Source of the DNA: Lachnospiraceae bacterium UBA7199
Lineage (GTDB): Bacteria > Bacillota > Clostridia > Lachnospirales > Lachnospiraceae
Assembly (NCBI GenBank): GCA_002490775.1
Contig: DKUR01000022.1
Coordinates: 27,541-91,540, forward strand
Length of the DNA stretch: 64,000 bases
Direction: 5' to 3'
Positions 27,546 to 35,423 of this stretch are shown here, piece by piece; within the stretch, counting starts at the first letter, position 1, and the number at the start of each line of letters is the position of its first letter. Both the position numbers and the translations under genes were made by a program. The notes under the pieces were generated by a model. It was given only the letters and a program-made list of their open reading frames with translations. It did not search any database and was not told the DNA's origin.

Positions 27546-27574
27546 ACTATACAGGAAAAAGGAGAAAAGTACAA
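27546..27574 (-). promoter_or_regulatory. Promoter of the alanine symporter gene
   Basis: On the reverse strand TTGTAC (27574-27569), 17 bases and TATAGT (27551-27546) form a good sigma-A promoter. The transcript would begin near a GGGG run. Confidence 0.7.
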
Positions 27575-27606
27575 GAAAAACTTAAAAAGTCCTGTAGAAA
27601 GGGAGG

Positions 27607-27636
27607 ATGCCAAGTAAACCTGCGGCTACTTGGCAT
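27607..27636 (-). terminator. Inverted repeat downstream of the cyclophilin gene
   Basis: The perfect 10-bp arms ATGCCAAGTA/TACTTGGCAT are separated by 10 bases. It lies in the 392-base gap between the cyclophilin and the symporter, and could end the cyclophilin transcript. No T-run supports it on the reverse strand. The remainder of this gap (about 27640-27848) is AT-rich, and I see no gene in it. Confidence 0.45.
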
Positions 27637-27848
27637 TTATTATGAAAAAGTTATTAATAAATCAATTACTTTGATGTTGGCGTTTACTTCTTTTTTTGTA
27701 TCTTATGGTATTAGTATAGAATAGAGAAATGTCTAAAGAATGTAATACTGATTAAGTTTTTTTAAATTAAATATGAACAAAATATGAATGGACAAGTTAG
27801 AAATGCAGGAGAACAAATGGTAAGGTTTTACTCCTTTCGGAGAAGTGC

Positions 27849-28370
27849 CTAACACTTCTCCGGTTCCGGATATTCCACTCCAAAACAATCTACAGTAACA
27901 GTTTTTAGCCTTTGATCCTTAAGTGGACGGTCAGAATAATCAGTTGCAGTTTCCGCAATTTTATTTACAACATCCATACCTTCGATTATCTTGCCAAAAG
28001 CAGCGTAGGAGCCATCTAAATGAGGTGATGTCTTGTGCATGATAAAAAACTGGGAGCCTGCTGAGTCAGGCGCCATGCTTCTTGCCATAGAAAGAACGCC
28101 TTCAGTATGCTTTAAATTATTTTCAAAACCGTTTGAGGAAAATTCTCCTTTAATGCTGTAACCGGGGCCGCCGCAGCCTGTTCCTTCCGGATCGCCGCCC
28201 TGAATCATAAAACCGCGGATTACCCGATGAAAGATCAGTCCGTCATAAAAGTTTTTGTTGATCAGGCTGATAAAGTTGTTTACAGAAACAGGAGCAATTT
28301 CAGGATAAAGCTCTGCTTTCATGATATCTCCATTTTCCATTGTAAAGGTTACGATGGGATTTTGCGCCAT
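27849..28370 (-). CDS. Peptidyl-prolyl cis-trans isomerase, cyclophilin type
   Basis: A single-domain cyclophilin of 173 residues that speeds proline isomerisation during folding. Motifs include NNFISLINKNFYDGLIFHRV, the catalytic Arg in FHRVIRGFMIQGGDP, and GSQFFIMHKTSPHLDGSYAAFG. No signal peptide is seen from the chosen start MAQNPIVTF, so it is cytoplasmic. AGAAAGGAAG fits this ATG; an upstream in-frame extension to 28457 is rejected. A GGAGAAGTG/CACTTCTCC hairpin overlaps the stop codon. It is divergent from the GNAT gene. Confidence 0.95.
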   Translation of the reverse strand: MAQNPIVTFTMENGDIMKAELYPEIAPVSVNNFISLINKNFYDGLIFHRVIRGFMIQGGDPEGTGCGGPGYSIKGEFSSNGFENNLKHTEGVLSMARSMAPDSAGSQFFIMHKTSPHLDGSYAAFGKIIEGMDVVNKIAETATDYSDRPLKDQRLKTVTVDCFGVEYPEPEKC

Positions 28371-28456
28371 AATGTTAACTTCCTTTCTTTTTGATAATAT
28401 GATGTGATAAGATATAGCTATGGTACATATTTTATATGAATTGAAAGGACTTGACA

Positions 28457-29335
28457 ATGTTAAAATGTATTTTGCTTTTCTTGTCGGAATATTATTATAA
28501 AATTGTTTTAGAGCGTATCGAGGAGATCAGGGAAAAAACAGAACCCTATGGTGTAGAGGTATTGCTGGAGAAAGTACCGCGTACCCTGGAAGATGGTTTG
28601 ACAGATTATGAGGGGATTATGGAAAGGATAAAGAATACACTGATCATTACGGATGATGCTAGGACGGTTGATAAATTGCTAAAGGAAAAGCGGTATGTGG
28701 TAGTCCTTTATCATGAAAGAAACAGGCAGCAGTGTTTTCCGGCAGTGCGCTATGGGGTGGAGGATTTGTTTCAGTTGGAATATCAATCTTTTGAGCAGGT
28801 ATATTTAAGACTTGCCGGCCTTCCCTGGGAGATTCTCCGGACAGAAAGGCTTTTGGTGCGGGAAAGTACATTAGAGGATGTGGAGGAATTTTACCGGATT
28901 TACAGTGATCCATCCATTACCCGCTATATGGAAGACCTTTATAAGGATAAAGATGCGGAAAAGGCGTATATGCAGTCGTATATTGATCAGATTTATGGCT
29001 TTTATGGCTATGGTTTGTGGACGGTTATTTTAAAAGAAAACGGTAGAATCATTGGGCGTGCAGGGCTCAGTGTGAGAGAAGGATATGAGATACCTGAACT
29101 TGGATTTTTAATTGATGTATCTTACCAGAGGCGAGGCTTAGGATTCGAAGTGTGCAGCGGGATTTTAAAATATGCGGAAGAAGAACTGGAATTTGAAAAG
29201 GTTCAGGCACTGGTAGATGAAAGAAATATGGCTTCTATAGGATTGATGAAAAAACTGGGCTTTGCCTTTGAGAAAGATGTGAAAGTGAATGAACAGGACT
29301 ATAGGCTTTATATAAAAAAGCTGTTGACAGAATAG
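28457..29335 (+). CDS. GNAT acetyltransferase with an extra N-terminal domain
   Basis: A 292-residue protein. The C-terminal half (about 133-290) is a GNAT domain of the RimJ/RimL type: LRTERLLVRESTLEDVEEFYRI, the acetyl-CoA loop region SYQRRGLGFEVCSGIL and VDERNMASIGLMKKLGF. The first 130 residues are a separate domain (LIITDDARTVDKLLKEKRYVVVLYHER...YGVEDLFQLEYQSFEQVYLR). Its alternating strand/helix pattern recalls a HAD-like or Rossmann half-domain without clear catalytic Asp pairs. The substrate is unknown. GAAAGGAC at 6 bases supports the ATG at 28457 over the TTG at 28451. Confidence 0.82.
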   Translation: MLKCILLFLSEYYYKIVLERIEEIREKTEPYGVEVLLEKVPRTLEDGLTDYEGIMERIKNTLIITDDARTVDKLLKEKRYVVVLYHERNRQQCFPAVRYGVEDLFQLEYQSFEQVYLRLAGLPWEILRTERLLVRESTLEDVEEFYRIYSDPSITRYMEDLYKDKDAEKAYMQSYIDQIYGFYGYGLWTVILKENGRIIGRAGLSVREGYEIPELGFLIDVSYQRRGLGFEVCSGILKYAEEELEFEKVQALVDERNMASIGLMKKLGFAFEKDVKVNEQDYRLYIKKLLTE

Positions 29336-29365
29336 AAACAGAGTGATATTATGCAATACGTAAAG

Positions 29366-29397
29366 CAAAGGCGCTGCGGAATAACCGTGGCGCTTTT
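29366..29397 (+). terminator. Terminator after the GNAT gene
   Basis: The arms GCGCTGCGG and CCGTGGCGC pair around AATAA with two G-U pairs. The stem is extended by A-rich/T-rich flanks, ending in a TTTTT run. Confidence 0.8.
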
Positions 29398-29410
29398 TGA
29401 TTGTAGGATT

Positions 29411-29464
29411 AAAAAAGCGGAGCAAAGGAGCTTGTATGGAAGTTTCCCAGCTCTGCTTTTTTAG
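29411..29464 (+). terminator. Second hairpin ahead of amt (tandem terminator or leader attenuator)
   Basis: AAAAAAGCGGAGC pairs with GCTCTGCTTTTTT across a 26-base loop. It follows the first terminator directly and lies 55 bases before the ammonium transporter start. It could be a backup terminator, or a leader element of amt; the sequence does not decide. Confidence 0.6.
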
Positions 29465-29518
29465 TTAAATAAAGAATATCCTGCAAAAGGGGATTCTAAC
29501 ATGAGGAGGAAAAAATTT

Positions 29519-31264
29519 ATGACAGAAGAAATTATGAGTGCTGTAAGCAGTCAAGTATTTGGCGTATGGTTCCTAATTGGAGCAGCGCTGGTGTTCTGGA
29601 TGCAGGCAGGTTTTGCAATGGTGGAGACAGGATTTACCAGAGCCAAAAATGCAGGCAATATTCTAATGAAAAATCTGATGGATTTCTGCATTGGAACCGT
29701 TGTCTTTATTTTGATTGGTTTTAGTCTGCTGCTGGGTGAAGACATGGCTGGACTGATTGGAAAACCGGGGTTTGATATTTTTACAAGTTATGAAAGTTTT
29801 GACTGGTCCAATTTTGTATTTAACCTTGTGTTCTGTGCAACCACTGCAACAATTGTTTCCGGAGCAATGGCAGAAAGAACAAAATTCTTATCCTACTGTA
29901 TTTACTCAGGAGTGATTTCTGCGCTGATTTATCCTATTGAGGCACACTGGATCTGGGGCGGCGGCTGGCTGGCACAGCTTGGATTCCATGACTTTGCAGG
30001 CTCCTGCGCCATTCATATGGTGGGCGGTATTTCCGCGTTAATTGGCGCCAAACTGCTTGGTCCCCGTATTGGTAAGTTTGTTACAGATAAAAAGGGAAAA
30101 GTAACTAAGGTAAATGCATTTCCGGGACATAATCTTCCTATCGGCTGTCTTGGCGTATTTATTTTGTGGCTGGGATGGTATGGATTTAACGGAGCAGCAT
30201 GCACCAGTGTAGAACAGCTCGGTTCTGTATTTGTGACAACAACCATTGCACCTGCAATTGCAACAGTGGTATGTATGATCTTCACATGGATCAAATATGG
30301 AAAGCCTGATGTTTCCATGTGCTTAAATGCTTCCCTGGCCGGTCTGGTAGCAATCACTGCCCCCTGTGATGTGACGGATGTGACAGGTGCACTGATCATA
30401 GGTGCTGTGGCAGGTCTGCTGGTGGTATTTGGTGTCTGGTTCTTAGACTATAAACTACATATTGATGATCCAGTAGGCGCTGTGGCAGTACACTGCTTAA
30501 ACGGTATTTGGGGCACCATTGCAGTTGGCCTGTTTGCAACCACTTCTGCTCCCGGAAATGACAGTATTACAGGACTTTTCTATGGCGGCGGATTTAAGCA
30601 GCTTGGCCTGCAGCTATTAGGTTTTGCAGCCGTGGCAGCTTGGACGACAGTTACAATCACTATTACCTTTCTTGTGATTAAGGCGATAGCAGGTCTTAGG
30701 GCCTCCCAGGAAGAGGAAATTGTGGGACTGGATTCCTGTGAGCATGGTTTGACTTCTGCCTATGCTGGCTTCAGTATTATGGATATTTCCAATACAATGA
30801 CTATGGAAATCAATGAAAACACAGATCTTGGAACCGAGGATTATGTCAGTGCTTCTGATGCACAAAAGGATGCAGCAGTCAAGGTGGCTGCACCGGTTAT
30901 CGGGACAACAGGCATTTATAAGGTAGCTATTATTGCAAGGTTGTCCAGGTATGATCATTTAAAGAAGGCAATGAATGATTTGGGTGTAACTGGCATGACA
31001 GTAACTCAGGTTATGGGCTGCGGTATCCAGAAGGGTGCAGGAGAAATGTACAGAGGTGTGGAAGTGGATGCAACATTGATTCCCAAGGTCAAAGTTGAAG
31101 TGGTTGTCAGCAAAATTCCTGTTGAGACAGTTATTGAAGCGGCAAAGAAGGCTCTTTATACCGGCCATATTGGAGATGGCAAGATTTTTGTTTACAATGT
31201 GGATAAGGTGGTTAAGGTCCGTACAGGAGAAGAGGATTTTGCGGCCTTGCAGGATGTAGAATAA
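29519..31264 (+). CDS. amt: Ammonium transporter fused to a P-II regulatory domain
   Basis: A 581-residue fusion. Residues 1-400 are an Amt/MEP ammonium channel with 11 predicted helices, including FWMQAGFAMVETGFTRAKNAGN, the EAHWIWGGGWL region and DDPVGAVAVHCLNGIWG. A linker (about 400-465) leads to a complete P-II (GlnB/GlnK) domain with ARLSRYDHLKKAMNDLGV, a T-loop ending EMYRGVEVDATLIPKVKVEV and GDGKIFVYNVD. In classical GlnB the T-loop Tyr51 is uridylylated; here that position appears to be Val, while the nearby YRG tyrosine is kept. Fusion would place the regulator permanently at the channel. AGGAGGA sits 8 bases before 29519. Confidence 0.92.
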   Translation: MTEEIMSAVSSQVFGVWFLIGAALVFWMQAGFAMVETGFTRAKNAGNILMKNLMDFCIGTVVFILIGFSLLLGEDMAGLIGKPGFDIFTSYESFDWSNFVFNLVFCATTATIVSGAMAERTKFLSYCIYSGVISALIYPIEAHWIWGGGWLAQLGFHDFAGSCAIHMVGGISALIGAKLLGPRIGKFVTDKKGKVTKVNAFPGHNLPIGCLGVFILWLGWYGFNGAACTSVEQLGSVFVTTTIAPAIATVVCMIFTWIKYGKPDVSMCLNASLAGLVAITAPCDVTDVTGALIIGAVAGLLVVFGVWFLDYKLHIDDPVGAVAVHCLNGIWGTIAVGLFATTSAPGNDSITGLFYGGGFKQLGLQLLGFAAVAAWTTVTITITFLVIKAIAGLRASQEEEIVGLDSCEHGLTSAYAGFSIMDISNTMTMEINENTDLGTEDYVSASDAQKDAAVKVAAPVIGTTGIYKVAIIARLSRYDHLKKAMNDLGVTGMTVTQVMGCGIQKGAGEMYRGVEVDATLIPKVKVEVVVSKIPVETVIEAAKKALYTGHIGDGKIFVYNVDKVVKVRTGEEDFAALQDVE

Positions 31265-31300
31265 AACGCTTTTATCTAATCCCTTAGTTTAGTATATATA

Positions 31301-31343
31301 AAGCAATGCTCCGGGTACTTCCACTGCCCGGGGCTTTGCTTTT
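31301..31343 (+). terminator. Terminator after amt
   Basis: The arms AAGCAAtGCTCCGGG and CCCGGGGCtTTGCTT pair with one T-T mismatch and a short loop, followed by TTT. Confidence 0.85.
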
Positions 31344-31384
31344 GGCATGAGATTTCCAAGCCTGCCTTTGAAGGCACGAAATTG

Positions 31385-31413
31385 TTGACAATACAAAGGG
31401 TTTGTGATAGGCT
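31385..31413 (+). promoter_or_regulatory. Promoter of the metG T-box leader
   Basis: TTGACA (31385-31390), 17 bases and TAGGCT (31408-31413): a perfect -35 with a weak -10, about 20 bases before the T-box stem I. Confidence 0.55.
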
Positions 31414-31435
31414 AACACTATCTTAGATGATTGGA

Positions 31436-31725
31436 AAAAGCAGTGACGAAGAGAGTAGGTACAGGGAAGCTTTACAGAGAATGTTTCCAGTGGGCGGATG
31501 GAAAGCCTTAGGCTGAGAGAAACAAGGTGGAAATGGACTGAACATGGCTTCTGAGCAGTGCACCGATCCGGCTTGGATAAGTCGGTTAGATTGCAACAGG
31601 TCCGCCTGTTACAGCGGGAGGGTATATTTGTACCTGCAGAGGTTTTTGCCGCGAGGCAGAGATGAAAAGAAGTGGTACCACGGCATATTGGCTGTCTTCT
31701 ATCGTTAGATGGAAGGCAGTTTTTT
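31436..31725 (+). ncRNA. T-box leader (tRNA-Met sensing) upstream of metG
   Basis: This 290-base leader has the T-box layout. It begins with the stem I start GCAGTGACGAAGAGAGTAG, and the stem I 3' side contains GAACATGGCTTCTGAGC with an ATG specifier at 31544-31546. The T-box block GAAGTGGTACCACGG (about 31669-31683) carries the UGGUACC core that pairs with the uncharged tRNA end. A terminator stem CTGTCTTCTATC/GATGGAAGGCAG with TTTTTT ends at 31725. T-boxes switch on the downstream gene when the matching tRNA is uncharged; Met fits the next gene. A second ATG at 31532-31534 lies nearby, so the exact specifier triplet is inferred. Confidence 0.93.
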
Positions 31726-31796
31726 ATCTTATATTTTTATAAAGTAGAGCCTTCCGGGGCATACTCTGCACAAAAAAGAGAAAGGAATGGTCAGAA

Positions 31797-33782
31797 ATGA
31801 GCAAAGGAAAGTATTACATTACAACAGCAATTGCCTATACGTCAGGCAAGCCGCATATTGGCAATAGCTATGAGATTGTACTGGCTGACAGTATTGCAAG
31901 ATTTAAAAGGAAAGATGGATATGATGTGTTTTTTCAGACCGGTACAGACGAGCATGGGCAGAAGATTGAATTAAAAGCACAGGAAGCAGGGATTACCCCA
32001 AAGGAATTCGTAGACGGAGTTGCAGGGACGATCAAAGAATTATGGGATTTGATGGATACCTCTTACGACCGTTTTATCCGTACAACAGATGAGTTTCATG
32101 AAAAACAGGTTCAAAAAATATTTAAAAAGCTTTATGATCAGGGAGATATTTATAAGGGCTCCTATGAGGGACTTTATTGTACACCCTGTGAGTCTTTTTG
32201 GACTGAGTCGCAGTTAGTTGATGGGAAATGCCCTGATTGTGGGCGGGAGGTAAAGCCGGCCAGAGAGGAAGCATATTTCTTTAAAATGAGCAAGTATGCA
32301 GATAAACTAATTGCACATATTAACAATCATCCTGAATTTATTCAGCCTGTATCCCGCAAAAATGAAATGATGAATAATTTTCTTCTGCCGGGGCTGCAGG
32401 ATCTTTGCGTATCAAGAACTTCCTTTAAATGGGGAATTCCTGTAGATTTTGACAATAAGCATGTAGTGTATGTGTGGCTGGATGCACTTACCAACTATAT
32501 TACAGGGATTGGATATGACTGTGATGGAAACAGTACTGATCAGTATCAGAAGCTTTGGCCCGCAGATCTGCACTTAATAGGAAAGGATATTATCCGGTTT
32601 CATACCATTTACTGGCCGATCTTTTTGATGGCCTTAGGCGAGCCTCTGCCGAAGCAGATTTTTGGGCACCCCTGGCTTTTACAGGGAGACGGCAAAATGA
32701 GTAAATCCAAAGGAAACGTAATTTACGCAGATGACCTTGTTACTTTCTTTGGGGTAGATGCTGTCCGCTATTTTGTGCTTCATGAGATGCCTTTTGAAAA
32801 TGATGGAACTATTTCATGGGAACTGCTTGTGGAGAGAATTAATTCTGACCTTGCCAATACCCTTGGTAATCTGGTAAACAGAACGATTTCTATGAGCAAT
32901 AAGTACTTTGGCGGTATTGTGGCTGACAGAAAAGTCAGTGATGCAGTAGATGAGGAGCTGAAAACAGTGGCGGTGGCTGCCTATGATAAAGTTACAGCCA
33001 AGATGGAAGAACTGCGGGTAGCAGATGCACTTACAGAGATATTTGCATTGTTCAAACGCTGTAATAAATATATTGATGAAACAGAGCCCTGGGTGCTTGC
33101 AAAGGACGAAGCGAAAGAAGACCGTCTTGCCACCGTACTTTATAATTTAGTGGAAAGTATTGTGATTGGCGCTTCCCTGCTGGAGCCATATATGCCTGCA
33201 ACAGCAAAGAAAATCGCAGGACAACTCAATACCAAACTCCGCGGTTTTGAAGAGCTTAACAGTTTTGGGGCATATCCTTCCGGAAATAAAGTGACGGAAA
33301 AGCCGGAAATTTTATTTGCAAGGCTGGATGTAAAGGAAGTAGTTGAGAAAGCCGATGCTATGTTTGCTGAAAGGCAGGCAGCACAGGGACAAAATGCAGA
33401 TGGGGATAAGGAGCAGACAAAGGATACAGCGAAGGTGATTGATATTGAACCCAAAGAGGAGATTACCTATGATTTGTTTGATAAAATGCAGTTTCAGGTA
33501 GGTGAGATCATTGCCTGTGAAGAGGTGCCTAAATCTAAAAAGCTTCTGTGCTCAAAGGTTCGTATCGGCAGTCAGGTTAAGCAGATTGTCTCGGGAATCA
33601 AACAGCATTACAGTGCGGAAGAAATGGTGGGGAAAAAGGTTATGGTGCTGGTAAACTTAAAGCCTGCAACATTAGCAGGAGTTGTCTCGGAAGGAATGCT
33701 GCTTTGTGCCGAGGATGCAGAAGGAAATCTGGCGCTGCTTACACCTGAGAAGGAAATGCCTGCAGGGGCGGAAATCTGCTAA
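31797..33782 (+). CDS. metG: Methionyl-tRNA synthetase
   Basis: A class I synthetase of 661 residues. It has the HIGH-type motif PHIGNSYE near residue 18, a CxxC...CxxC zinc knuckle (CTPC...CPDC), the KMSKS loop DGKMSKSKGNVI, an anticodon-binding helical domain and a C-terminal Trbp111-like tRNA-binding domain (about 555-661, FDKMQFQVGEIIACEEVPKSKKL). An Ala/Gln-rich linker precedes the last domain. AGAAAGGAATGG precedes the ATG. It is controlled by the T-box leader directly upstream. The hydrolase gene follows after 67 bases. Confidence 0.97.
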   Translation: MSKGKYYITTAIAYTSGKPHIGNSYEIVLADSIARFKRKDGYDVFFQTGTDEHGQKIELKAQEAGITPKEFVDGVAGTIKELWDLMDTSYDRFIRTTDEFHEKQVQKIFKKLYDQGDIYKGSYEGLYCTPCESFWTESQLVDGKCPDCGREVKPAREEAYFFKMSKYADKLIAHINNHPEFIQPVSRKNEMMNNFLLPGLQDLCVSRTSFKWGIPVDFDNKHVVYVWLDALTNYITGIGYDCDGNSTDQYQKLWPADLHLIGKDIIRFHTIYWPIFLMALGEPLPKQIFGHPWLLQGDGKMSKSKGNVIYADDLVTFFGVDAVRYFVLHEMPFENDGTISWELLVERINSDLANTLGNLVNRTISMSNKYFGGIVADRKVSDAVDEELKTVAVAAYDKVTAKMEELRVADALTEIFALFKRCNKYIDETEPWVLAKDEAKEDRLATVLYNLVESIVIGASLLEPYMPATAKKIAGQLNTKLRGFEELNSFGAYPSGNKVTEKPEILFARLDVKEVVEKADAMFAERQAAQGQNADGDKEQTKDTAKVIDIEPKEEITYDLFDKMQFQVGEIIACEEVPKSKKLLCSKVRIGSQVKQIVSGIKQHYSAEEMVGKKVMVLVNLKPATLAGVVSEGMLLCAEDAEGNLALLTPEKEMPAGAEIC

Positions 33783-33849
33783 TAGAATTCACGAGGGAAA
33801 GGTTGATATTTCCCGATTTTCAAAGCGGGGAATTAGTTGGGAGGTTACA

Positions 33850-34788
33850 ATGGTAAAAAAGGAAGAGATTACATTTGACTCCAGAGATGGAAAGTCAAAG
33901 ATCCATGCGCTCAGGTGGGTGCCGGAAGGAAAAATTGTATGTATTGTACAGATTGTGCATGGCATGGCAGAATACATTGAACGGTATGATGCACTGGCTC
34001 AGTATCTTGGGGAGAAGGGGATACTGGTAACAGGAGACGATCATTTAGGTCACGGGAAAAGTGTGGGTAAAGACGGCGTCTATGGGTATTTTTGCGATCA
34101 AGATCCGGCTACGGTGGTAGTCAGGGATGTACACCGTCTGAAAAAGATTACCCAGGAAGAATATCCGGGCATCCCATATGTACTTCTTGGCCACAGTATG
34201 GGATCTTTTATTCTGCGCAATTACCTTTTTAAATATGGAACAGGAATACAGGGCGCTATTATATGCGGAACCGGATCACAGCCAAAGGTATTAGTGAAAT
34301 TCTGCAGGCTGATTGCAGCGGTACAAGGGCTTTTCCTAGGGGAAAAGCACGTGGCTAAAATGATCGATCACTTAGCTTTCGGCTCTTATAATAAAAAAAT
34401 ACCGGATGCCAAAACAGCGTTTGACTGGCTGTGTACAGATGAAAAGGTAGTAGATGCATACATGAGTGATGATTTATGCGGCTTTACCTTTACAGTAAAT
34501 GGGTTTAAAACCTTATTTACTTTGCTGGACAGACTGAATCAGGAAGAAAATTTAAATGCAATGCCTAAAGAACTGCCAGTGCATTTTATTGCAGGGGATA
34601 TGGACCCTGTAGGCAATTATGGCGAGGGAGTAAAAAAGGCATACAAAGACTTTGAAAAAGCAGGCATGAAAAAAATATCTTTAAAGCTTTATGCAGGCGG
34701 CAGACATGAGCTGTTAAATGAAAAAAACAAGCAGCAGGTGTATGAGGATATTTATCCCTGGATTATGGAAAGGGTAAAAGAGTATTAA
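33850..34788 (+). CDS. Alpha/beta hydrolase, monoacylglycerol-lipase-like
   Basis: A 312-residue cytoplasmic serine hydrolase. The oxyanion region is VQIVHGMAEYIERYD, the strand VTGDDHLGHGKS follows, and the nucleophile elbow is LLGHSMGSFILRNY (Ser in GHSMG). The acid is in the IAGDMDPVGNYGEG region and the His near GGRHELLNE. These are hallmarks of the serine aminopeptidase S33/Hydrolase_4 group that includes monoacylglycerol lipases and lysophospholipases. The substrate is unknown. GGGAGGT ends about 4 bases before the ATG at 33850. It probably reads through from metG. Confidence 0.88.
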   Translation: MVKKEEITFDSRDGKSKIHALRWVPEGKIVCIVQIVHGMAEYIERYDALAQYLGEKGILVTGDDHLGHGKSVGKDGVYGYFCDQDPATVVVRDVHRLKKITQEEYPGIPYVLLGHSMGSFILRNYLFKYGTGIQGAIICGTGSQPKVLVKFCRLIAAVQGLFLGEKHVAKMIDHLAFGSYNKKIPDAKTAFDWLCTDEKVVDAYMSDDLCGFTFTVNGFKTLFTLLDRLNQEENLNAMPKELPVHFIAGDMDPVGNYGEGVKKAYKDFEKAGMKKISLKLYAGGRHELLNEKNKQQVYEDIYPWIMERVKEY

Positions 34789-34813
34789 AGGCTCGGGAAA
34801 GGCATGGTTCGGT

Positions 34814-35344
34814 GTGAAGGTAAAAGGTGGAATTCTAATATTTTTAGCGATATTGCTTATTGGGTTTGTATGGATTTCAATGCCTGCAGCAGCAAATGAA
34901 AAAACTTCTGATGAAGATACAACGGATGTTACCCAGCAGGTGAAAAAGCTGTTTGGGGCAGTATTTGAAAACATTGATCAGGAAAAGGCTTCTGATGCAT
35001 TTGCATTTTTAAAGGAAAAAATAGCACAGGGAGAGCTGACTACTGAAGAAGGGCTTTCAAATGCATTGGAGGAAGGCAAAGAGAAATTCGGTGTTGAGAT
35101 CAGCGAAGCCGATGCCAAAGAACTGGTAGAGACGATGGAAAAGCTTGAAGGCATGGGATTTTCAGCAGAATATGTGCTGGATAAAACAGAAGGTCTGTAT
35201 AAGGAGTATGGAGCAGAGTTTGTAGATCATGTGGATGAAGTACTTACAGGCGCGGTAAAAAATGCAGTATCTGGTGCAGTGAGCAGTTTTTTTGAAAATC
35301 TGGCAAGCTCAGTTAAAGATTTTTTTACAGGCTTATTTTCCTGA
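34814..35344 (+). CDS. Small exported protein, function unknown
   Basis: A 176-residue protein starting at a GTG, with a hydrophobic segment (residues 6-22) and a likely signal cleavage near MPAAA-NE. The mature part is acidic and helical, with heptad-like stretches (KASDAFAFLKEKIAQGELT; KELVETMEKLEGMGFSAE). The last 25 residues form a Phe-spaced amphipathic helix (SSFFENLASSVKDFF). I do not recognise the family. The ribosome site is weak (GGGAAAGG about 11 bases away), so the start is uncertain. It lies 25 bases after the hydrolase gene and may be coexpressed with it. Confidence 0.7.
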   Translation: MKVKGGILIFLAILLIGFVWISMPAAANEKTSDEDTTDVTQQVKKLFGAVFENIDQEKASDAFAFLKEKIAQGELTTEEGLSNALEEGKEKFGVEISEADAKELVETMEKLEGMGFSAEYVLDKTEGLYKEYGAEFVDHVDEVLTGAVKNAVSGAVSSFFENLASSVKDFFTGLFS

Positions 35345-35423
35345 GTATTTCGTTGTAATTGGGAATAAATTTAAGGCATGTTTGAAACAATAGCTGTAAA
35401 ATGACTTAATTTGGAGGTATGAT

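Noticed and set aside
27640..27848. A hidden gene or RNA in the gap between cyclophilin and alsT
   Set aside because: No reading frame with a ribosome site and no stable conserved structure were seen; the region is AT-rich.
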